A stretch of DNA of 64,000 nt from Enoplolaimus lenunculus (Eukaryota; Nematoda; Enoplea; Enoplida; Thoracostomopsidae), in NCBI GenBank assembly GCA_030248215.1, contig JASANG010002826.1:1-64000 (forward strand). Direction: 5' to 3'. A program made the translations under genes and the position numbers. Numbering within the stretch: the first letter of the stretch is position 1; the number at the start of each line of letters is the position of its first letter. The notes under the pieces are model-generated. The model made no database searches. It was not told the origin of the DNA and was given only the letters and a program-made list of their open reading frames with translations. This document shows, in pieces, positions 1 to 11,963 of this stretch.

Positions 1-540
1 TGCTTCGACCTAGTACGTGCTATTCTAAAACGAAGTACAAAATTTAAATTTCAGATCAATACAGCAAATTGGTATAAAACAGCTTGTGTTACGCAAAATG
101 GATTTCGCGCCGCACCAGATGCTGAAAAGAGTTTATTGCGCGCAACCATATATCACCATCAAACAGGCATACTTGGATTATTGGGAGACGGACCACAGCA
201 TACGGTGACGGACGGCAGCGTATTTAATTTACGGTAACAGGTGGTGCCGGACGATGCCGGATGGGCGACGGACGATGTCGGATGAGCGACGGACGGTGCA
301 GGATGGGCGACGAACGGTGCAGGATGGGCGACGAACAGGTGCCGGATGGGCGACGAACGGTGCCGGATGGGCAACGGGACAGTACCCGGATGGGCGACGG
401 ACGGACGACGGGCGGTGACGGGCGGCGCTGCCGGAAGCAGATTTGCGCCGCACCTTTATTCCATCTCTTATTCGCTTTTCTTTCTAAATTATATGTCCGT
501 CTCTGCCGGCGGAGCCAATAGACAGAAAAATTGGCAATTC
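1..540 (+). repeat. Flanking repeat unit U, copy A (left part off the window)
   Basis: About 540 bp matching the right part of 2493-3304 and, inverted, of 6454-7268. It shares the segment around CAGATCAATACAGCAAATTG, a 21-bp minisatellite, and a tail ending GGCAATTC just before the array element. No gene is supported. It is part of a larger repeat that alternates with array-bearing elements. Confidence 0.8.
241..425 (+). repeat. 21-bp GC-rich minisatellite inside unit U
   Basis: Tandem copies of a ~21-bp unit containing GGTGCCGGATGGGCGACG. Because 21 is a multiple of three, frames through it stay open and read as a seven-residue repeat. The same array recurs near 3010-3195 and, inverted, near 6545-6740. 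Repeat numbers differ between copies. Confidence 0.85.
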
Positions 541-2492
541 GGCCCGTGTACCGCTGACGGCCGTCCCGCTGCCCCGGGACAGTGGGACGTCTGAGCCCAT
601 TGTCCCGCTCGTCCTACCATTCCCACTGTCCGGTGTTGTCCTCCTCCCGACTGTCCCACTGTCCCCGCTGTCCTTCTGTCCCTCTGTCCTGCTGTCCCAC
701 TGTGCTACTGTCCCGCTGTCCTACTGTCACGCTGTCCTACTGTCCCGATGTCCCGCTGTCCCACTGTCCCGCTGTGCCACTGTCCTACTGTCCCGCTGTC
801 CTGCTGTCCCACAGTCCCGCTGTCCGACTGTCCCGCTGTCCTACTGTACCGCTGTCCCACTGTCCCGGAGTCCTACTGTCCCGCTGTACTACTGTCCCGC
901 TGTCCTACTGTCCCGCTGTCCTACTGTCCTACTGTCCCGCTGTCCTACTGTCCCGCTGTCCTGCTGTCCTGCTGTCCCACTGTCCTGCTGTCCCACTGTC
1001 CTACTGTCCCGCTGTCCTACTGTCCCACTGTCCTGCTGTCCCACTGTCCCGCTGTCCCACTGTCCCGCTGTCCTACTGTTCCTTCTGCTGCCCGCTGTCC
1101 CACTGTCCTACTGTCCCGCTGTCCCGCTGTTCCACTGTCCCGCTGTCCTACTGCCCCGCTTGTCCCCACTGCCCTGCTGTCTCCACTGTCCCGCTGTCCT
1201 CCTACTGTCCTGCTGCCCAGTTGTCCTGCTGTCCACCACTGTCCCGCCCTCCTTCTGTCCCTCTGTCCTACCGTCCCGCTGTCCCACTGTCCCACTGTCC
1301 CACTGTACCGCTGTCCTACTGTCCCGCTGTCCTACTGTCCCGCTGTCCTACTGTCCAGCTGTCCTACTGTCCCGCTGTCCTACTGTCCCGCTGTCCTACT
1401 GTCCCACTGTCCCGCTGTCCTACTGTCCCGCTGTCCCACTGTCCCGCTGTCCTACTGTTCCGCTGTCCTACTGTACTGTCCCGCTGTCCTACTGTCCAGC
1501 TGTTTTACTGTCCCGCTGTCCCACTGTCCCGCCGTCCTACTGTCCTACTGTCCCGATGTCCCACTGTCCTACTGTCCCACTGTCCTACTGTCCCGCTGTC
1601 CCACTGTCCTACTGTCCCGCTGTCCTGCTGTCCCACTGTCCCGCTGTCCTACTGTCCCGCTGTCCTACCGTCCCGCTGTCCTGCTGTCCCACTGTCCTAC
1701 TGTCCCACTGTCCTGCTGTCCCACTGTCCTACTGTCCCGCTGTCCTACTGTCCCGCTGTCCTACTGTCCCGCTGTCCTGCTGTCCCACTGTCCTACTGTC
1801 CCGCTGTCCTACTGTCCCGCTGTCCTGCTGTCCCACTGTCCTACTGTCCCGCTGTCCTACTGTCCCGCTGTCCCACTGTCCTGCTGTCCTTCTGTCCCGC
1901 TGTCCTACTGTCCCGCTGTCCTACTGTCCCGCTGTCCTACTGTCCCGCTGTCCTACTGTCCCGCTGTCCCACTGTCCCGCTGTTCCACTGTCCCGCTGTC
2001 CTACTGTCCCGCTGTCCAGCTGTCCTACTGTCCCGCTGTCCTGCTGTCCCGCTGTCCTACTGTCCAGGTGTCCTACTGTCCCACTGTCCCACTGTCCTAC
2101 TGTCCCGCTGTCCTACTGTCCCAGCCCTCCATGCTCTTCCCAAGTGTCCCATCTCTTCAACGGTCCCATTTTTCTATGCCCCAACTGTCCCATGTGTCCC
2201 GACTGTCCCATCTGTCCCAACTGTCCCATTTGTCGCAACTACCCCATATGCTCAACTGTCCTATCTGTCCCAACTGTCCCATGTGTCCTCATGTTGCAAC
2301 TGTCCGGTGCCATCATCGGTCCCAACTGTCCCAACTGTCCCGCTGCACGGTTACATCCCAACTGTCCCAGCTTGCCAATTTATATTTTTTCTATGTACTC
2401 CTGGTACACTGCTGTTCCAGGAATATGGGACTGGTACTCCTGGTACATTTCTGTCCCGGGAAAATGAGACGGTCGTTAGGGTAACATTGGCC
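541..2492 (+). mobile_element. Non-autonomous DNA element carrying 8-bp and 9-bp tandem arrays (copy 1)
   Basis: The ends are inverted repeats: the left begins GGCCCGTGTACCGC and later has CCCGGGACAG; the right ends CTGTCCCGGG then TAACATTGGCC. Between them lies an array of the 8-mer CTGTCCYR (about 600-2125), then a 9-bp variant CTGTCCCAW (about 2170-2365), then a short unique tail with two CTGGTACA motifs. The tip resembles the hAT-type MITEs elsewhere in the window, which begin GGCCCATGT. No transposase frame is present. I could not find a clean target duplication, so the hAT label is inferred from the tip. Confidence 0.7.
600..2125 (+). repeat. 8-bp satellite-like array (CTGTCCYR)n
   Basis: Roughly 190 copies of an octamer alternating mainly between CTGTCCTA, CTGTCCCG and CTGTCCCA. 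Eight is coprime to three, so each frame repeats every 24 nt and lacks stop codons; the 435 to 643-codon open frames here are by-products. Local 16-bp and 24-bp higher-order patterns are visible. Confidence 0.95.
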
Positions 2493-3304
2493 GCTATCTG
2501 TATGGTATTCTAAATGACGTAATGGTCTACGACAATAGCCACGTTTGCTCGTTCGTAAAAAATTCATCACATGACGACGTTTACGTTTCCATAGTTACGA
2601 CTACCTTTAAAATTTAGATCAATAAACACGGAAAAACTTATATCGAAAGCAGTAGTTTGGCAAAACTGGTGTTTACATGTCTTAACTGGATTAATTTGTA
2701 TAATTCAAACAAATCAATTTCACCTCGGTCAACTCACAACACACTCGTTCGCATTTCTTTCGATTTTTTTAATATATTAACGTGTTTCAGTCGCAGTAAA
2801 AACTGGAAACAAGGAGTCAGAATTGTAAAATTCAGATCAATACAGCAAATTGGTATCGACACGCGGTTTGTGTTTCGCAAAATGGATTTCGCGCACCAAT
2901 GCTGAAAAGAGTTTATTGCACCAAGCATATGCTGTCCATAAACCAGGCATCTTTGAGAATCTCGGAGACGGACCACAGCATACGGTGGCGGCGACGGCAG
3001 CGTATTAATTTAAGGTAACAGGTGGTGCCGGACGATGCCGGATGGGCAACCGACGATGTCGGATGGGCGACGGACGGTGCAGGATGGGCGACGAACGGTG
3101 CCGGATGAGCAACGAGACGGTGCCGGATGGGCGACGAACGGTGCTGGATGGGCAACGGAAAGTGCCGGATGAGCAACGGACGGGGCGGTGACGGGCGGCG
3201 CTGCAAAGGGATTGCGCCGCCCCTTTGTTCCATCTCTTCTTATTCGTTTCTAAATTATATGTCCGTCTATGCCAGCAGAGCCAGTGGGAGAAAATTGGCA
3301 ATTC
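2493..3304 (+). repeat. Flanking repeat unit U, complete copy B (~812 bp)
   Basis: A complete unit between two array elements. It starts GCTATCTGTATGG, has AT-rich middle sequence, the 21-bp minisatellite at about 3010-3195, and ends GGCAATTC. The inverted copy C has nearly the same length (815 bp). I see no gene. Short open frames in it are not conserved between the copies. Confidence 0.85.
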
Positions 3305-4204
3305 GGCCCATGTTGCGCTGAGGGCCGTCCCCTGTCCCGGGACAGTGGGACTGTCCTCTAACCTGTCCCGCTGTCCTACCGTCCCCACTGTCCCATTGTC
3401 CCTCTGTTCGACTGTTCCCACTCTCCCCGCTGTCCTCTGTCCCACTGTCCTGCTGTCCCACTGTGCTACTGTCCCGCTGTCCTACTGTCACACTTTCTCT
3501 CTGATGCCCCGATGTCCACCCGCCTGCTCCCACTGTCCCTCTCCTGCTGTCCCACCATCCCCGCTGTCAGACTGTCCCGCTGTCCTCTGTACCGCTGTCC
3601 CACTCTCCCAGATTCCTACTGTCCCCGCTCTACTCTCCCACTGTCCTACTGTTCCCACTGTCCTTCTGTCCTACTGTCCCCACTGTCCTACTGTCCCGCT
3701 GTCCTGCTGTCCTGCTGTCCCACTGTCCTGCTGTCCCACTGTCCTACTGTCCCCCACTGTCCTACTGTCCTTCTCTGTACCACTGTCCCGCTGTCCCCCC
3801 TCTTCCCACTGTCCACTCCTACTGTCCTTCTATCCCGCTGTCCCACTGTCCTTCTGTCCCACTGTCCCGCTGTCCCCACTGTCCCCCTCTCCTTCTGTCC
3901 CCGCTGTCCCACTGTCCTGCTGTCCTACTGTCCCACTCCACTGTCCTACTGTCCTGCTGTCCCCCTGTCCCATTGTCCTGCTGTCCCCACCTCTGTCCCA
4001 CTGCCCTACCTCCTGTCCCCATTGTCCTCCCTCCCACTGTCCCACTGTCCCACTGTCCCACTGTACCCCTGTCCTTCTGTCCCGCTCCTACTGTCCCGCT
4101 GTCCTACGTCCAGCTGTCCTTCTGTCCCGCTGTCCTTCTGTCCACTATTCCTACTGTCCCACTCCCTCCTTCTGCCCACTCTCCTACTGTCCCCGCTGTC
4201 CCAC
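3305..4204 (+). mobile_element. Array-bearing element, copy 2, right end missing
   Basis: Begins GGCCCATGTTGCGCTGAGGG, followed by a degenerate 8-bp CTGTCCYR array with more indels than copy 1. It stops abruptly at about 4204, where unrelated sequence starts, and the CTGTCCCGGG right end is absent. Confidence 0.75.
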
Positions 4205-5365
4205 AGGTTTTTGTGATTAACTGGTACCCGCAACTGATACGCAAAATAACCGAAATTAAAGGCCAGCAAATCACAGGTTATGTAACTTACTGGTACCCGA
4301 ACCGTCACACGCAAATACCCAACTCAAAGGCCAGCAACTCACAGGTTATCAAATTTACCTGGTAGCCCGAGCCGGAATCCTTAAAGCCGACGTCTGAATC
4401 TCCACTTAATCCAGCCACTGGCTTTACCGTACCAAGAACTTTTGCCGTTACTCTTTCCAGAAACCGTGCAGTTCTGAACCCCGTTAGAATTAGCACCCCG
4501 TTAAACCCGTGTACTCTAACCCCGTTCAGAGTTACACCAAATTTCCGACCAATCTAACCCCGTTAACTTTGGCCCAGCCGTTGTAGAATAATAAATCTAA
4601 CCCCGTTAGAATTCACCACCACTTTTCCCCAGGTTTCCTTTAATATCCCAAGTTCCTTTAGCACATGACACCAGTATCCAATACTGGGATTTGCGCCCTG
4701 CAACGCCATTAAATCCGTGCTACCTAAGATTTCCTTACATATTAAGCCACCGTGACAAACTTAGTCTAAGTCCGTTCGACCTTCTTAGGAAAATTTCCGA
4801 ACACAAACCGAAATTCAAAAGCAATGTAAAAGTAAACGTTTGTAGCCAACCCAATAGACGCCAACCGATTCAGTAAGAAAAGCAATACCAAAACTGATTC
4901 CGGTCGTGGGCTACCCATATCGGCATCTCGACCTCATTTGCATTTTTGCCGACACACACCACTGGGTGTCCGCAATGCGGTCGAGGTGTATAGGCACCCG
5001 ACCGGTACTATAACAACAACAACAACAATGCCGGAGACACTCGATACAAAGCACCATTTTTGGTGCTGACATAGCCTTGCTATGGTTCTGGGATGTGTCC
5101 AATTAGGCCAGCACAGTGTAAACTATTAACTGAATCAATCCATTCTATGGCCACGCAGGGCCCCAGGTAAGTTTACATTGCGGACACAGCCGCCATAGCA
5201 TCGATTTACCAATTTCTACGCCTTGTAGAAACGCCAAAGCCTAACTTAAGTTCTGAGAGACTAGGTGGAGCCAGGAACTCCCTTTAAGGTGTGGTTTCTG
5301 ATATAGGGTTTTATTTTAGTTTTAGTTTTTAGTTTGAAATAGGTTTAAGTGTGGCACAGCCACCT
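4205..5365. other. Spacer at the centre of the large inverted repeat; no gene seen
   Basis: Holds two diverged ~68-bp tandem copies (about 4218-4360) sharing ACTGGTACCCG and GGCCAGCAA; several TCTAACCCCGTTAGAATT-like motifs (about 4478-4612); and a ~450-bp stretch at 4900-5345 with a short (CAA)n tract and an AT-rich tail that could be the end of an old retroposed element. No open frame looks protein-like. Confidence 0.6.
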
Positions 5366-6453
5366 ACAGGACAGTGGGACAGCGGGACAGTAGGACAGTG
5401 GGACAGTAGGACAGTGGGACATCGGGACAGTAGGACAGTAGGACGGCGGGACAGTGGGACAGCGGGACAGTAAAACAGCTCGAACAGTAGGACAGTGGGA
5501 CAGTACAGAGGATAGTGAACAGGAGGAGAGCTGGGAGGCGGGACGTGGGGACAGAGAGGCAGTGGGACACAGTGGGGACAGAGGACAGCGGGACAGTAGG
5601 ACAGCGGCGCGACAGTAGGACAGCTGGACAGTAGGTGGGGACAGAGGAACAGTGTAAGTACAGCAGGACAGTAGACAGTGGGACAGTGAGACAGTGGGGA
5701 CAGTAGGGGAATGGTAGGAACAGCGGGACAGTAGGACAGCGGGACAGTGGGGGACAGGCAGGACAACGGGAACAGGGGGACAGCAGGACAGGTAGGACAT
5801 CGGGACAGGGGACAGTAGGACAGCAGGACAGTGGGCACAGCGGGACAGTAGGACAGGTGGACAGAGGGACATGCGGGACATGGGACAGAGGACAGTCGGG
5901 ACAAGTGGGACAGGTAGGACAGATGGGTTACAAGGGACAGCGGGAAAGCGGGACAGTGGGACAGCAGGACAGTGGGACAGTAGGACAGCGGGACATATAG
6001 GACAGTGGGACAGCAGGACAGTGGGGACAGAGGGGACAGCAGGAACAGCAGGGGACAGAGGAACAGCGGGACAGTTGGACAGTTGGGACAGTTGGGACAG
6101 ACGGGGCAGTAGGACAGCGGGACAGTTGGACGCCGGGACAGTGGGAGAGCGGGGACAGTGGGACAGCGGTACAGTAGGACAGCGGGACAGTCGGACAGCG
6201 GGACTGTGGGACAGCGGGACAGCGGGACAGTGGGACAGCGGGACATCGGGACAGTAGGACAGCGTGACAGTAGGACAGCGGGACAGTAGCACAGTGGGAC
6301 AGCAGGACAGTGGGACAGTAGGACAGCGGGACAGTGGGACAGTCGGACAGAGGGACAATGGGACAGTGGGACGGTAGGACAGCGGGACAACGGGTTAGTA
6401 GGACAGTCCCACTGTCCCGGGACAGCGGGACGGCCCTCAGCGTAACATGGGCC
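5366..6453 (-). mobile_element. Array-bearing element, copy 3 (inverted), inner end missing
   Basis: Reverse-strand copy whose tip GGCCCATGTTACGCTGAGGG lies at 6453. The 8-bp array runs leftwards, irregular at about 5500-6150 and tidy at both ends. It ends near 5366 without its second terminal repeat. Open frames on either strand are array artefacts. Confidence 0.75.
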
Positions 6454-7268
6454 GAATTGCCAATTTTCTTCTATGGCTCCGCTGGCATAGACGGACATAT
6501 AATTTAGAAAACGAATAAGAGATGGAATAAAGGTGCGGCGCAATCCTTTTGCAGCGCCGCCCGTCACCGCCCGTCGTCCGTCCGTCGCCCATCCGGCACC
6601 GTCCGTTGCCCATCCGGCACCGTTCGTCGCCCATCCGGCACCGTTCGTCGCCCATCCTGCACCGTTCGTCGCCCATCCTGCACCGTCCGTCGCCCATCCG
6701 ACATCGTCCGTCGCCCATCCGGCATCGTCCGGCACCACCTGTTACCGTAAATTAAATACGCTGCCGTCCGTCACCGTATGCTGTGGTCCGTCTCCGAATA
6801 CTCCAAGTATGCCTGGTTTATGGACAGCATATGCTTGGTGCAATAAACTCTTTTCAGCATTGGTGCGGCGCGAAATCCATTTTGCGAAACACAAGCTGTT
6901 TTATACCAATTTGCTGTATTGATCTGAATTTTACAATTTTGTACTTCGTTTTTACTTTTACTGCGACTGAAACACGTTAATATATTAAAAAATTGAAAGA
7001 AATGCGAACGAGTGTGTTGTGAGTAGACCGAGGGTGAAATTGATTTGTTTGAATTATACAATTAATCCAGTTAAGACATGTAAACACCAGTTTCGCCAAA
7101 CTACGGCTTCGATATAAGTTTTTCCGTGTTTATTGATCTAAATTTTAAAATGTAGTCGTAACTGCTACTGAAACGTAAACGTCGTCATGTGATGAATTTT
7201 TTACGAACGAGCAAACGTGGCTATCGTTCGTAGAACTATTACGTCATTTAGAATACCATACAGATAGC
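6454..7268 (-). repeat. Flanking repeat unit U, complete copy C, inverted (~815 bp)
   Basis: Reverse complement of 2493-3304 with the same sub-blocks, including the minisatellite (about 6545-6740) and the CAGATCAATACAGCAAATTG-type segment. It has small differences and indels from copy B but stays alignable throughout by eye. Confidence 0.85.
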
Positions 7269-9092
7269 GGCCAATGTTACCCTAACGACCGTCTCATTTT
7301 CCCGGGACAGAAATGTACCAGGAGTACCAGTCCCATATTCCTGGAACAGCAGTGTACCAGGAGTACATAGAAAAAATATAATTGGGACAGCGGGACAGTT
7401 GGGAGAGATGAGACCGTGGGACAGATGGGACAGTTGGGACAGTTGGGACCGATGATGGGACAGATGGGACAGTTGGGACACTTAGGACACATGGGACAGT
7501 TGGGACAGATAGGACAGTTGAGACAGATGGGGCAGTCGCGACAAATGGGACAGTTGGGTCAGTTGGGACAGATGGGACAGTTGGGACACTTAGGACAGAT
7601 GGGAAAGTTGGGACCGATGGGACAGTTGGGACAGTCGGGACAGTCGGACAAATGGGACAGATGGGACAGATGGGTTAGATGGGATAGTCGGGAAAGATGG
7701 GACAGTTGGGACAGATGGGACAGTTGGGACAGATGGGACAGTCGGGACACATGGGACAGTTGGGACAGATGGACCGTTGAGACAGATGGGACACTTGGGA
7801 AACATGGGACAGTTGGGACAGATGGGACAGTTGGAACAGATGGGACAGTTGGGACAGATGGGGCAGTTGGGACAGATGGGACAGTTGGGATAGATTGAAC
7901 AGATGGGACAGTCGGGACAAATGAGACAGATGGGACAGTTGGGAGAGTTGGGACAGATGGGACAGTTGGGACAGACGGGACGACAGATGGACAGTTGGGA
8001 CACTTGGGACAGATGGGACAGATGGGATAGATTGGACAGATGGGACAGTCGGGACAAATGGGACAGTTGGGACAGATGGGACAGTTAGGGACAGATCGGC
8101 AGTTGGGACAGATGGGACAGATGGAACAGTTGGGACAGATGGACAGATGGGACAGATGGGACAAATGGAAGAGTTGGGACAGATGGGGCAGATGGGACAG
8201 TTGAGACAGTTGGGACAGATGGGACAGTTGGATAGGTTGGACAGATGGGACAGTCGGGACAAATGGGACAGTTGGGACAGATGGGACAGTTTGGGACAGA
8301 TGGGTTAGATGGGATAGTCGGGACAGATGGGACAGTTGGGACAGATGGGACAGTTGGGACAGATGGGACAGTCGGGACAGATGGGACAGTTGGGACAGAT
8401 GGGACCGTTGAGACAGATGGGACACTTGGGAAACATGGGACAGTTGGGACAGATGGGACAGATGGGACAGTTGGAACAGATGGGACAGTTGGGACAGATG
8501 GGGCAGTTGGGACAGTTGGGACAGATGGGACAGTTGGGATAGATTGAACAGATGGGACAGTCGGGATAAATGAGACAGATGGGACAGTTGGGAGAGTTAG
8601 GACAGATGGGACAGTTGGGACAGACGGGACGACAGATGGGACAGTTGGGACACTTGGGACAGATGGGGCAGTTGAGACAGTTGGGACAGATGGGACAGTT
8701 GGGATAGATTGGACAGATGGGACAGTCGGGGCAAATGGGACAGTTGGGACAGATGGGTCAGTTAGGGACAGATGGGACAGTTGGGACAGATGGAACAGTT
8801 GGCACAGATGATCAGATGGGACAACTGGGACATATGGGACAGATTGGACAAATGGGAGAGTTGGGACAGATGGGGCAGATGGGACAGTCGGGACAAATGG
8901 GAGAGTTGGGACAGATGGGGCAGATGGGACAGTTGAGACAGTTGGGACAGATGGGACAGTTGGATAGATTGGACAGATGGGACAGTCGGGACAAATGGGA
9001 CAGTTGGGACAGATGGGACAGTTAGGGACAGATCAGACAGTTGGGACAGATGGAACAGTTGGGACAGATGGACAGATGGGACAACTGGGATG
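7269..9092 (-). mobile_element. Array-bearing element, copy 4 (inverted), dominated by a 9-bp array
   Basis: On the reverse strand this ends in the same terminal sequence as copy 1 (GGCCAATGTTACCC on the plus strand at 7269). The array at about 7385-9092 is a 9-mer, GGGACAGTT alternating with GGGACAGAT, not the 8-mer. Longer blocks of ~250 bp inside it recur, for example near 7740-8070 and 8340-8600, showing second-level duplication. The far end is lost where the SINE region begins. Confidence 0.75.
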
Positions 9093-9182
9093 GGTATACG
9101 CGGCTTGTGTATGTGCAGAGTGTGTAATGTTAAGACATATACATACTCGTGCACATATACCACCAGAGGAAATTAGGATATA

Positions 9183-9296
9183 GGCTGCGTGTTGTAATGG
9201 GTAGCGCGCTTGACTCGCGAGCGAGAGGTCCGAGGTTCAATTCCCGGCGTGGCCATATCTTTCTGAAAAAGGGGTCGTCCCGACCGTGCAGTTCTG
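9183..9296 (+). mobile_element. tRNA-like SINE head or decayed tRNA
   Basis: 9183-9255 can fold as a tRNA: a seven-pair acceptor stem with two G-U pairs, discriminator A, a weak D stem and a five-pair anticodon stem. A perfect B box GGTTCAATTCC lies at 9234-9244. The T stem has two mismatches and U33 is missing, so it is not a working tRNA. The following ~40 bp (GTCGTCCCGACCGTGCAG) look like a SINE body. Confidence 0.55.
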
Positions 9297-9385
9297 ATAA
9301 TATATATGTATTATATATTATATAAATATTATATATATTATATATATCCTACGTATATATATCTGCCTGTGCATATATAAATAGG
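9297..9385. repeat. AT-rich microsatellite
   Basis: Imperfect (TA)n and TATATTA-type repeat directly after the SINE-like segment. Confidence 0.85.
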
Positions 9386-9404
9386 AGCGCATAAGTGTGT
9401 ACTC

Positions 9405-9465
9405 CGGGTATATTTCTGTCCCGGGAAATTGGTACGGCCTTTAGAGTAACATGGACCCAGATAGC
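9405..9465 (+). repeat. Detached terminal fragment of the array-element family
   Basis: TTTCTGTCCCGGGAAATTG followed by AGAGTAACATGGACCC repeats the right terminus seen at 2450-2492. There is no matching left end nearby apart from the SINE region. From here to 9794 I see nothing else. Confidence 0.6.
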
Positions 9466-11028
9466 TTTAAATTCAAACGCAGTTGTACGGCCATAAGTTC
9501 AAATAAGGTTAGCTCATCGTGAAGTTTATTAACGCATTTTAGCAATAAGATTGAAAGCATTGTCAAATATTTGAATTGATGTCTTTTTTGAATTTGTGCA
9601 ACTTTAGACGTCGTAAACTGTGCGAAACTTACAAAAGAGCTCACTCACTAAAAGATAAAAAAATTCGATACCGAGATACTGGAAACTACGTCAAAAATCC
9701 TACCGGAGCTGGAGCTTGTGCCGAAGGTCGATTTTTCGCACGAACCGCAGTTGGAGAAAAACCTACGGTTGTACCCTGCCGGCAATACTTCTGTATGGAC
9801 CCGAATAAGAAGGGGTAATAAGAAGGGGGTCCCCATTTCGAGTCCGTATCAATAGGAGTCCGTATCCCTAATAATGCGTCATCCACATTAATTTGCTCCC
9901 GGCTTGTGGAAATCAGGAACGCCTTTTTCCAACTTGAGTTTGGAAAAAAGGTAGCAGTGGGAAATTGAATTTGAAAACTTTTCCAATTTCCCTTTGCCGT
10001 CGGTTTTATAAAATCGAGTAGTAAATTGATAATGATTTATCAACTTCAATTTACAACTTACGAAAAAGAAAACCGTAGATAAAGGAAATTGAAATATTTC
10101 GTAAATTCAATTTCCCACTGCCCTGTTAAATTTTGTTATCATATGGAAAATTGGCGACGTGACTAAATTTTAGCACAAAAAATAATATTTTCCCTTTTAT
10201 CAAATAGATGAGTAGTTTACACAATTTCGCTTGTAATATTTACCCCTAAAACTATAAAATTTAAACGGAAATATAGGTCAAATAAGTTGACCTTTCACGG
10301 AAATATAGGTATTAAATGCGTGTTTGTTTAAGGAGTTTTGCATGCTTTCAGCGGGAATAGGGGACCTCGGTCAAAAAAGGGAGACCAAGACCGAGACTTT
10401 TGGTCTCGGATTGGATCGATTTTTAACCAAGCAAATTGAAAAGGTACAATTCTAAAAATCGGTATTTGTTACGCCAGTACTGTAGTGACCTGAATAAGAG
10501 GGGTACCTCATAGTTGTATGTGTAGCGCATAAATGACTCCATAACCAAATATTAAAGGTGAGTTCAAAACGTTGAAGCGTACTTCTGCACCTACTTCTAC
10601 GTTAGGACCCTCCACCCTGAAGTTTGAGGGGGAGACCCCACCCATGTCATTAATATAATAAAATAATCACTGGGTGAACTTGCGTCTTAATTAAAAATAT
10701 TTCCGTATTTTCATTAATTAATTTTAAAACTCCGTTTATACGTACAATTATACGAACAATTGTTTATTAAACGGAGCAGACAATACTCAAAACGACTATT
10801 TGATCATAGTTGAAATGCGCCAAGTCTAGTTTCTAATGTTGCGCATATTCCAACACTTTAAATCATAACGGCATTAAAAGTATCGGCAATAATTAAACTG
10901 ACTGATTTTATTGAACGATATGTGAATTGCATATGTCGCCGACCCCTCCAAAATCCAGAGGCATAGGACAGCCCCACTATGCGTACTTTTACGTCCAATA
11001 ACGGGCGTATTTAAGTATTAAAAGATAC

Positions 11029-11239
11029 GGCCCGTGTAAAGATCAGGGGCGGAATGTTTTTCTGTGGAACTGCAATAGAGTTAACTTAAGTTGTAGACTA
11101 TTTTTTGCTTGGCTTAGGCTTCGCTTAGGCTTAGGCTTGGGTTTAGGAATATGCTCATTCTTACGCTTTGGTTTAGGCTTAGGCGTAGGGTTAAGAATAT
11201 GCTTAAAATACTGTTCCGCCCCTGTTCTTTATATTGGCC
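11029..11239 (+). mobile_element. hAT-type MITE, TTAGGC-rich family 1
   Basis: Terminal inverted repeats GGCCCGTGTAAAGATC and GTTCTTTATATTGGCC enclose runs of TTAGGCTTAGGC-like hexamers. The flanks AAAGATAC (11021-11028) and AAAGTTAC (11240-11247) form an 8-bp target duplication with one mismatch, which is the hAT signature. Confidence 0.8.
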
Positions 11240-11546
11240 AAAGTTACATACTGTTGTGCGCCAATGTTTTACTTCGAGGGGCGTAACTGTAGTAAAGCGT
11301 ATTACTAATCGTAAGCCTTAATGTAAGAACTAGCCTATAGCTGAACCTAAAACTTACTCTATTACAATCTGCGAAAAAATTGTTTTCCCCACAAAGTAAC
11401 ATGAGTTCTCATGCGCATTGAGCCATTATTATAGACACTTGGTATCATAGCCGATAAACGATTCAGATGTTTTTGATGTTATATTACGTGCCAAAAACAC
11501 AAAACTATACTACACAATCGAAATTGTATCCAAGACCTGTTTGTTC

Positions 11547-11878
11547 CAGGGTACAACCGGAGGTCTGCCTCTGGCTCCGTCTGCGGCAGAAAATCGGCCT
11601 CCGGATCCGGCTCCGGTAGAAATTTTGCCGGAGGCTCCGGCAATTTCGGTGGTAAAACTTTGCATAATTTTTCTAAATTTATCTGCTTAGCGCGTTTTGA
11701 TTGACTTTCGCCACAATTTTCATAATTGCCGAAATTTGGTAGAAAATTAGCGGAAACCAAACAACTTATTAACATCATTTTGCAGATATTGGATTAAATT
11801 ACTAATTAACCATCATTTTTACTACTTAATTTCGTTTGACCTCCGGCTCCGGTATTTTTCACCTCCGGTTGCCTCCTG
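11547..11878 (+). mobile_element. hAT-type MITE, CAGGGTACAACCGGAGG family
   Basis: Ends CAGGGTACAACCGGAGG and CCTCCGGTTGCCTCCTG. A perfect 8-bp target duplication GTTTGTTC lies at 11539-11546 and 11879-11886. The interior has CCGGAGGCTCCGGCAATTTC-type palindromic ends and an AT-rich core. Open frames across it are incidental. Confidence 0.85.
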
Positions 11879-11963
11879 GTTTGTTCAACTTGCATCAGGC
11901 GTTACAACACTAATATGTCAAAGAACAGTAAGTCAGTTTTCAACTTTTTAAAAACAACAGTCA

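Noticed and set aside
582-2513. A 643-codon open frame rich in Cys, Pro, Ser and Leu, with others like it on both strands to 9 kb
   Set aside because: It is the translation of the 8-bp or 9-bp array; the period forbids stops in several frames at once. No splice sites, start context or non-repetitive domain.
4900-5345. A LINE or other retroelement remnant in the spacer
   Set aside because: The (CAA)n tract and AT-rich end are suggestive, but no coding remnant or second copy is present, so I did not call it.
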